A stretch of DNA of 64,000 nt from CAIKMD01 sp963729935. Its GTDB lineage: Bacteria; Pseudomonadota; Alphaproteobacteria; ATCC43930; CGMCC-115725. Where the stretch lies: assembly GCA_963729935.1 (NCBI GenBank), contig CAVSPW010000002.1, positions 930,001 to 994,000 on the forward strand, given 5' to 3'. Position 1 is the first letter of the stretch. Each line of letters opens with the position of its first letter. The notes below the pieces were generated by a model. That model was not told the origin of the DNA. It made no database searches and saw only the letters and a list, made by a program, of their open reading frames with translations. This document shows positions 58,592-64,000 of the stretch, one piece after another. The position numbers were made by a program, and so were the translations under genes.

Positions 58592-60763
58592 ATGCCGATC
58601 TTGACCGCCGAAAAGCCGCTCGCCGATCAGGGCAAGCGCTTCGCCATCCATTCGGAATTCCAGCCCGCCGGCGACCAGCCGCAGGCGATCGAGGTGCTGA
58701 CCCGGGGCGTCCTGGCGGGCGAGCGCGACCAGGTGCTGTTGGGCGTCACCGGCTCGGGCAAGACCTTCACCATGGCGCATGTCATCGAGCGCACCCAGCG
58801 CCCGGCGATCATCCTGGCGCCCAACAAGACCCTGGCGGCGCAGCTCTATGGCGAGATGCGAAGCTTCTTCCCGGAGAACGCGGTCGAATATTTCGTTTCC
58901 TATTACGATTACTACCAGCCCGAGGCCTATGTGCCGCGCTCGGACACCTATATCGAGAAGGAATCCTCGATCAACGAGCAGATCGACCGCATGCGCCATT
59001 CCGCCACGCGCGCCATTCTCGAGCGCCGCGACACCATCATCGTGGCCTCGGTCTCTTGCATTTACGGCATCGGCTCGGTCGAGACCTATGCCGAGATGAC
59101 GGTGACGCTCGAAGCTGGCAGCGCCATCGATCGCAGCGCGATCCTGGCGCGGCTCGTCGAACTGCAATACCGCCGCAACGACCAGAATTTCGTGCGCGGG
59201 ACCTTCCGCGCGCGCGGCGACACGATCGAGATCTTTCCCGCCCATTACGAGGACCGCGCCTGGCGCCTCTCGCTGTTCGGCGACGAGCTTGAGGCGATCC
59301 ACGAATTCGATCCTCTGACCGGGGAGAAGACCACCGCGCTCGAAGAGGTGAAGATCTACCCCAACAGCCACTACGTGACGCCCAAGCCGACGCTTCACCA
59401 GGCGATCGAGGAGATCAAGCGCGACCTGAAGCTGCGCCTCGCCGAGTTCCGCGCCGCGGGCAAGCTTTTGGAGGCCGAACGGCTCGAGCAGCGCACGACC
59501 TTCGATATCGAGATGATGGCGGCGACCGGGAGTTGCGCCGGGATCGAGAATTATTCGCGCTATCTGACCGGGCGCAAGCCCGGCGAGCCGCCGCCGACCT
59601 TGTTCGAATATCTGCGCAAGGATACGCTCGTCTTCGTCGATGAGAGTCACGTCACCATCGGACAATTGGGCGGCATGTATCGCGGCGACTATGCGCGCAA
59701 ATTCACCTTGAGCGAATATGGCTTCCGCCTGCCTTCCTGCATCGACAACCGGCCGTTGAAATTCGAGGAATGGGATCAGATGCGGGGCCAGACCACCTGC
59801 GTCTCGGCGACGCCCGGGAAATGGGAGATGGAGCGCACCGGCGGCGTCTTTGCCGAGCAGGTGGTGCGCCCGACCGGCCTGGTCGACCCGACCCCCGTCG
59901 TGCGCCCCGTCGAGAACCAGGTCGACGATCTCATGGCCGAATGCCGCGACGTCGCGCGCAGGGGCCTGCGCGTGCTCGTCACCACCCTGACCAAGAAGAT
60001 GGCCGAGGCGCTGACCGAATATTTCCACGAGAACGGCATCCGCGTGCGCTACATGCATTCCGACGTCGATACGCTGGAACGGGTCGAGATCATCCGCGAT
60101 TTGCGCTTGGGCGTGTTCGACGTGCTGGTCGGGATCAACCTGTTGCGCGAAGGCTTGGACATTCCGGAATGCGCGCTCGTCGCCATTCTGGACGCCGACA
60201 AGGAAGGTTTTTTGCGCTCGCGCACGTCGCTCATCCAGACGATCGGCCGGGCCGCGCGCAACGTCGAGGGCCGCGTCATCCTTTATGCCGACCGCGTCAC
60301 GGAAAGCATGCGCCAGGCGCTCGACGAGACCAACCGGCGGCGCGAGAAGCAAGAGGCCTATAATATCGCCCATGGCATAACCCCCGAGACCATCAAGCGC
60401 GGCATCTCCGACATTCTCGACAGCGTCTACGAGCAGGACCACGTCACCGTCGGCCTGGGCGAGAGCGCGGCCGCGCATTATCAAGGCTCGAATCTGAAGG
60501 CCGTGATCGCCGACCTCGAAAAACAGATGCGCCAAGCCGCTTCCGATCTCGAATTCGAAGAGGCCGCTCGCCTGCGCGACGAGATCAAGCGCCTGGAAGA
60601 ACTCGATCTCGGCCTGGGCTCGCCCGTCGATGCGGAAAATTCGGCGGCCGGGCCGCGCGCCACGCCGCGCGGCCGTTCGATCGGCGGACGCGCCGGGACT
60701 TCGGCCAAGGAAATCGCCAAGCGCAAGGCGCGCCAGCGTTTCGTCAGGGATCGCCGCGGATGA
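58592..60763 (+). CDS. uvrB: UvrABC system protein B
   Basis: A 723-residue damage-verification helicase of nucleotide excision repair, from ATG 58592. Walker A GVTGSGKTFT lies at 51-58. The beta-hairpin region includes EYFVSYYDYYQPEAYVPRSD. Helicase motifs include VFVDESHVTIGQLGGMYRGD, CVSATPGKWEM and VLVGINLLREGLDIPECALV, with IQTIGRAARNVEGRVILYAD. The C-terminal UVR domain (LEKQMRQAASDLEFEEAARL) binds UvrC. The stop overlaps the SDR start (ATGA). No GTTC-N7-GTTC LexA box was seen upstream. Confidence 0.98.
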   Translation: MPILTAEKPLADQGKRFAIHSEFQPAGDQPQAIEVLTRGVLAGERDQVLLGVTGSGKTFTMAHVIERTQRPAIILAPNKTLAAQLYGEMRSFFPENAVEYFVSYYDYYQPEAYVPRSDTYIEKESSINEQIDRMRHSATRAILERRDTIIVASVSCIYGIGSVETYAEMTVTLEAGSAIDRSAILARLVELQYRRNDQNFVRGTFRARGDTIEIFPAHYEDRAWRLSLFGDELEAIHEFDPLTGEKTTALEEVKIYPNSHYVTPKPTLHQAIEEIKRDLKLRLAEFRAAGKLLEAERLEQRTTFDIEMMAATGSCAGIENYSRYLTGRKPGEPPPTLFEYLRKDTLVFVDESHVTIGQLGGMYRGDYARKFTLSEYGFRLPSCIDNRPLKFEEWDQMRGQTTCVSATPGKWEMERTGGVFAEQVVRPTGLVDPTPVVRPVENQVDDLMAECRDVARRGLRVLVTTLTKKMAEALTEYFHENGIRVRYMHSDVDTLERVEIIRDLRLGVFDVLVGINLLREGLDIPECALVAILDADKEGFLRSRTSLIQTIGRAARNVEGRVILYADRVTESMRQALDETNRRREKQEAYNIAHGITPETIKRGISDILDSVYEQDHVTVGLGESAAAHYQGSNLKAVIADLEKQMRQAASDLEFEEAARLRDEIKRLEELDLGLGSPVDAENSAAGPRATPRGRSIGGRAGTSAKEIAKRKARQRFVRDRRG

Positions 60764-61515
60764 AGGGCACCGCGCTTGTCACCGGCGCGGCCAAGCGCAT
60801 CGGGCGCGCCATCGCGCTGGCCCTGGCCGAGGAGGGCTATGACATCGCCGTCCATTACGGCAGCTCGCGCGAGGCGGCGGCGGAAGTCGTCGCCGCGATC
60901 GCGGCCATGGGCGGCCGGGCGATGGCGCTGAGCGCGGATCTGGCGCAAGAGCGCGCGACCCAAGGGCTGATTCCGGCGGCGTCGAAGGCGCTCGGCCCGG
61001 TCACCTGCCTCGTCAACAACGCGTCGGTGTTCGAGCGCGACGAGGCGCTGAGCGTGACGCGCGAGAGTTGGGATGCCCATCTCGAGACCAATCTGCGGGC
61101 GCCCTTCGTGTTGATGCAGGAATTCGCGCGCCAGCTGCCCGCGACGGCACCGGGCGCGATCGTCAACATCCTCGACGAGCGCATCTGGAATTTGACGCCG
61201 CATTTCGTGTCCTACACGCTGTCGAAGGCCGGGCTTTGGACCTTGACGCAAGCGATGGCGATGGCATTGGCGCCGCGGATTCGCGTCAACGCCGTGGGAC
61301 CGGGGCCAACTCTCCCCTCATCGCGGCAAAGCACCGAGCAATTCGCGCGTCAAAGCGCCGGCGTGCCTTTGAAGCGCGGGGCGAGCCCGGAGGAGATCGC
61401 TTGCTGCGTGCGTTTCATCGTGAATGCCGGGGCCATGACCGGCCAGATGATCGCGCTCGACGGAGGCCAGCATCTCGGCTGGGCCCAGCCGGGTACGGCG
61501 CTCCAGACGGAATAG
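60760..61515 (+). CDS. SDR-family oxidoreductase (FolM/pteridine-reductase-like)
   Basis: A 251-residue short-chain dehydrogenase. The NAD(P) motif is TALVTGAAKRIGRAIALALA, NNAS is in CLVNNASVFERDEA, and the catalytic tyrosine-lysine pair is YTLSK. The usual active-site serine is replaced: the segment is VNILDERIWNLTPHFVSYTL, with Asp as in FolM and pteridine reductases. It shares ATGA with uvrB and precedes uvrC, an order I know from many alphaproteobacteria. Dihydrofolate or biopterin reduction is a reasonable guess. Confidence 0.9.
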   Translation: MKGTALVTGAAKRIGRAIALALAEEGYDIAVHYGSSREAAAEVVAAIAAMGGRAMALSADLAQERATQGLIPAASKALGPVTCLVNNASVFERDEALSVTRESWDAHLETNLRAPFVLMQEFARQLPATAPGAIVNILDERIWNLTPHFVSYTLSKAGLWTLTQAMAMALAPRIRVNAVGPGPTLPSSRQSTEQFARQSAGVPLKRGASPEEIACCVRFIVNAGAMTGQMIALDGGQHLGWAQPGTALQTE

Positions 61516-61918
61516 AACCTCCACGCGCTCCCATTGCATCGCGCTAAACATCGGGACTCGCCGGGAGATTCCAATTTCAGCCCGGGAGGCTGCGCCGATG
61601 ATCACTTGTTCACAAGCCTTCGGATTCGGGCCAGGAAGAAGCCGATTCAGGGCGAAATTAAGGTATGTGACCACAGCTTTACGGTCTCCCGAAAAAATAT
61701 GGCTGTATTTCAATAGGATAGTTGAATTGCCCAATTTTTATGCAATCAGGACAAACCCGTGATTTGACGCGGGTCGAAGGCGGGCCGACGGAGCTTTTCA
61801 ACAGAGTTTCCCACAGCTTCCGTGGATATCCGAAAAAGCGCCGGTTGCATGGCTTGACGGGAGCATGGGGAATACAACGTGCGATTGACGCGGACGGGCG
61901 CGAAAGCCAAGTGAAAGC
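61516..61918. other. Intergenic region before uvrC
   Basis: About 400 bases with no supportable gene; an apparent frame at 61722-61922 has no start signal or family resemblance. Positions 61640-61740 are clearly AT-richer than the surroundings and probably hold the uvrC promoter. A TTTCCCACA and a nearby CGTGGATAT (about 61807-61830) resemble DnaA boxes with mismatches. No GTTC-N7-GTTC SOS box was found. Confidence 0.5.
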
Positions 61919-61921
61919 GTG

Positions 61922-63847
61922 ATGATCGACGATCCTGAAGGCTACGTTCCGGATACGGAAGAGGCCGCCGAAGACGATGAGACCACGCCGGCCACGGGCC
62001 TGCTCGCCCAGGGCGTCGGCGTGATCCGCGCGGTATTGCGGACATTGCCGCCTTCGCCTGGCGTCTATCGCATGCTCAACGCCAAGGGCGAGCCGCTTTA
62101 CGTCGGCAAGGCCAGCAGCCTCAAGAATCGCGTCGCGAGCTACACCCATGTCGGCAATCTCCCGAACCGCCTGAAACGCATGGTGGCCGAGACGCGCTCG
62201 ATGGAAGTGGTCATCACCCACACCGAGGTCGAAGCGCTGCTGCTCGAATGCAATCTCATCAAGCGCTTCATGCCGCGTTACAACGTGTTGCTGCGGGACG
62301 ACAAATCCTTTCCGTACATTCACTTGACGGGCGGCAGCGATTTTCCGCAGCTGACCAAACATCGCGGCGCGACGAGCGAAAGCGGCGATTATTTCGGCCC
62401 CTTCGCTTCGGCGGGCGCGGTCAACCGCACGCTGATCGCCTTGCAACGCGCCTTCCTGCTGCGCTCGTGTTCGGACAGCATCTTTTCCAGCCGCACGCGG
62501 CCGTGCCTGCTCTATCAAATCAAGCGCTGTAGCGCGCCCTGTGTCGGGCGAATCGACAAGGAGGCTTACGCGCGGCTCGTCGCGGAGGCGCGCGCCTTCC
62601 TCCGCGGCCGCACCAAGGACGTGCAGGAACGCCTGGCCACCCGCATGACCGAAATGTCCGACGCGCTCGATTTCGAAGGCGCGGCGGTGCTGCGCGACCG
62701 AATCCGCGCGCTGACCCAGGTGCAAGGGCGGCAGGACATCAACATCCAGGGCCTGGGCGACGCCGACGTGGTCGCGGCGCATCTCGCCGGCGGGCACAGC
62801 TCGGTCCAGGTCTTTTTCTTCCGCGGCGGGCAGAATTGGGGCAATCGCGCCTATTTCCCGAGCCACGCGCAGGAAATGACCGCCCCCGAAGTGCTCGCGG
62901 CATTTCTCGGCCAGTTCTACGCCGGCCGGATCGCCCCGCCTTTGGTGCTGGTCAATGAAAGACCGGCCGATGCGGCGCTGATCGCGGAAGCGCTCTCGAC
63001 CCGCGCCGGTCGCCGGGTTGAGCTCCTGGCGCCGCGGCGCGGCGACAAACGCAAGCTGATCGAGCACGCGCTCGTCAATGCCCGCGAAGCCCTGGCGCGG
63101 CGTCTCGCCGAAGGCGCAGCGCAGGCGAAATTGTTGCAGGGCGTCGCCGACCTCTTCGGCCTCGAAGCGCCGCCGCAACGGATCGAGGTCTACGACAACA
63201 GCCACATCCAAGGCAGCCACGCGGTCGGCGGGATGATCGTCGCGGGACCGCTCGGCTTCATGAAGCAGGCCTATCGCAAATTCACCATCAAGGCCGAAGA
63301 CACGAAGCCGGGCGATGATTTCGCGATGATGCGCGAGGTCCTGGGACGGCGCTTTGCGCGCGCGCTGAAGGAGGATCCCGAGCGCCGCTCGGGCAATTGG
63401 CCTGACCTCGTCCTGCTCGACGGCGGACAGGGCCAGCTTTCCGCAACCCTCGGAGTCCTGGCCGATCTCGGCATCGACGACCTTGCCGTGGTCGCTGTCG
63501 CCAAGGGGCCTGACCGCAATGCCGGACGCGAACGCTTCTTCCGTGACGGCATGCCGCCGCTAAGCCTCGATCCCCAGGATCCGGTGCTCTACTACCTGCA
63601 GCGATTGCGCGACGAGGCTCATCGTTTCGCCATCGGCGCGCATCGCCAGAAACGCGCCAAGGCGATCACCGGTTCGCCGCTCGACGAAATCCCCGGCATA
63701 GGCGCGCGCCGCAAGCGCGCGCTCCTGCATCATTTCGGCTCGGCGCGGCAGGTCGCGACCGCCGGACTGACCGATCTGGAACGCGTCGAAGGCATCAGCA
63801 AAACCGTCGCAAAAAAGGTTTATGACCATTTCCATGCCGAGGGTTAG
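61922..63847 (+). CDS. uvrC: UvrABC system protein C
   Basis: About 641 residues; start is ATG 61922, with GTG 61919 directly before it as an alternative. The GIY-YIG nuclease domain is GVYRMLNAKGEPLYVGKASS then LKNRVASYTHVGNLPNRLKR. The cysteine-rich Cys-x5-Cys...Cys region is RPCLLYQIKRCSAPCVGRID. The UVR domain (RMTEMSDALDFEGAAVLRDR) binds UvrB. The RNase H-like domain has YDNSHIQGSHAVGGMIVA and LLDGGQGQLSA, and the C-terminal helix-hairpin-helix pair is IPGIGARRKRALLHHFGSAR and VEGISKTVAKKVYDHF. It makes both incisions in excision repair. pgsA follows 14 bases later. Confidence 0.98.
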   Translation: MIDDPEGYVPDTEEAAEDDETTPATGLLAQGVGVIRAVLRTLPPSPGVYRMLNAKGEPLYVGKASSLKNRVASYTHVGNLPNRLKRMVAETRSMEVVITHTEVEALLLECNLIKRFMPRYNVLLRDDKSFPYIHLTGGSDFPQLTKHRGATSESGDYFGPFASAGAVNRTLIALQRAFLLRSCSDSIFSSRTRPCLLYQIKRCSAPCVGRIDKEAYARLVAEARAFLRGRTKDVQERLATRMTEMSDALDFEGAAVLRDRIRALTQVQGRQDINIQGLGDADVVAAHLAGGHSSVQVFFFRGGQNWGNRAYFPSHAQEMTAPEVLAAFLGQFYAGRIAPPLVLVNERPADAALIAEALSTRAGRRVELLAPRRGDKRKLIEHALVNAREALARRLAEGAAQAKLLQGVADLFGLEAPPQRIEVYDNSHIQGSHAVGGMIVAGPLGFMKQAYRKFTIKAEDTKPGDDFAMMREVLGRRFARALKEDPERRSGNWPDLVLLDGGQGQLSATLGVLADLGIDDLAVVAVAKGPDRNAGRERFFRDGMPPLSLDPQDPVLYYLQRLRDEAHRFAIGAHRQKRAKAITGSPLDEIPGIGARRKRALLHHFGSARQVATAGLTDLERVEGISKTVAKKVYDHFHAEG

Positions 63848-63861
63848 ACTGGCTTCCGACG

Positions 63862-64000
63862 ATGCTGACGACGCTACCCAATCTGTTAACCCTGTCGCGG
63901 ATCCTGGCGATGCCGCTGGTGGTGGCGACGTTTTACCTGCCGGCCCCCCTGGGACCGTGGTCGGGCTGCGCGCTCTTCGCGCTTGCCGGCCTCACCGATT
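63862..64000 (+). CDS. pgsA: CDP-diacylglycerol-glycerol-3-phosphate 3-phosphatidyltransferase, 5' part
   Basis: ATG 63862 opens MLTTLPNLLTLSRILAMPLV then VATFYLPAPLGPWSGCALFA and LAGLTD before the window ends. The NxxTxxR (NLLTLSR) start and the LAGLTD that would lead into D-G-x2-A-R are typical of PgsA, a membrane enzyme making phosphatidylglycerolphosphate. The uvrC-pgsA order is a common alphaproteobacterial arrangement. The catalytic CDP-alcohol motif is mostly outside the window. Confidence 0.9.
   Translation, partial: MLTTLPNLLTLSRILAMPLVVATFYLPAPLGPWSGCALFALAGLTD

Noticed and set aside
61800..61835. DnaA-box-like sequences TTTCCCACA and CGTGGATAT before uvrC
   Set aside because: Both have mismatches to the consensus, there are only two, and the context (uvrC, pgsA) is not an alphaproteobacterial origin.
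61722..61922. Short frame before uvrC
   Set aside because: No ribosome binding site, no family pattern, and it overlaps the uvrC start.

Overview
The window is high-GC DNA from an alphaproteobacterium. Supporting evidence is the minus-strand order yqeY-dnaG-rpoD, the carA-carB-greA run, an ELM1-family protein, the uvrB-SDR-uvrC-pgsA order and a tRNA-Ile(CAT) next to rpoD. The gene content fits Rhodospirillales or Hyphomicrobiales-like lineages, but I cannot fix the genus from sequence alone.

Accessory segment (1 to about 13.46 kb). It opens inside a compact plus-strand defence operon: the 3' part of a GHKL/Hsp90-MutL-like ATPase, a Z1-domain NTPase, a PD-(D/E)XK (DUF4420-like) protein, an AIPR protein and a Vsr-type nicking endonuclease. 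The genes overlap or nearly abut. The first four match the gene content I know for MZA (MutL-Z1-DUF-AIPR) defence systems. Then comes IS debris: the 3' remnant of one IS3-family element (+), the 5' part of another (-) fused in frame to the 3' third of a cyclopropane-fatty-acyl-phospholipid synthase gene, and further along an IS481-family element with both ends visible. Between them are a SRAP (YedK/HMCES-type) gene with two small partners and several small unknown genes. The segment ends exactly at the 3' end of the tRNA-Ile gene, a common integration target.

Core segment (13.46 to about 31 kb). rpoD, dnaG and a frameshifted yqeY lie on the minus strand, divergent from carA-carB-greA. Then come an Lrp/AsnC regulator, an ELM1-family protein overlapping a tandem PAP2 phosphatase, a GT39-type membrane glycosyltransferase, a large unknown protein coupled to trxB, and a LysR regulator.

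Metabolic segment (31 to about 58.5 kb). Mostly single genes: AhpD-like protein, PotA/CysA-like ABC ATPase with a hydantoinase B homologue, a DUF6455-like protein with a perfect FNR/FixK-type box upstream, an SsuA/TauA-like binding protein divergent from a frameshifted LLM flavin monooxygenase, MlaC, amidohydrolase, S1/P1-type nuclease, FAD monooxygenase, RidA, DoxX, a small lipoprotein, MsrP, an EF-G paralogue, a second LLM oxidoreductase, a CoxL-like molybdoprotein, dienelactone hydrolase, a lytic-transglycosylase-like protein, MFS transporter, 2OG-Fe(II) dioxygenase, an acyl-CoA-dehydrogenase-fold protein and an aspartate aminotransferase.

DNA repair end (58.6 to 64 kb): uvrB, an SDR overlapping it, uvrC and the start of pgsA.

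One cross-cutting observation: four separate reading-frame breaks each sit at GAGTTC/GAACTC where removing one base gives GAGTC/GACTC (a GANTC, CcrM-type site) and restores the expected protein. Some 'pseudogenes' here may therefore be sequence errors at methylated sites, or a real mutational bias.
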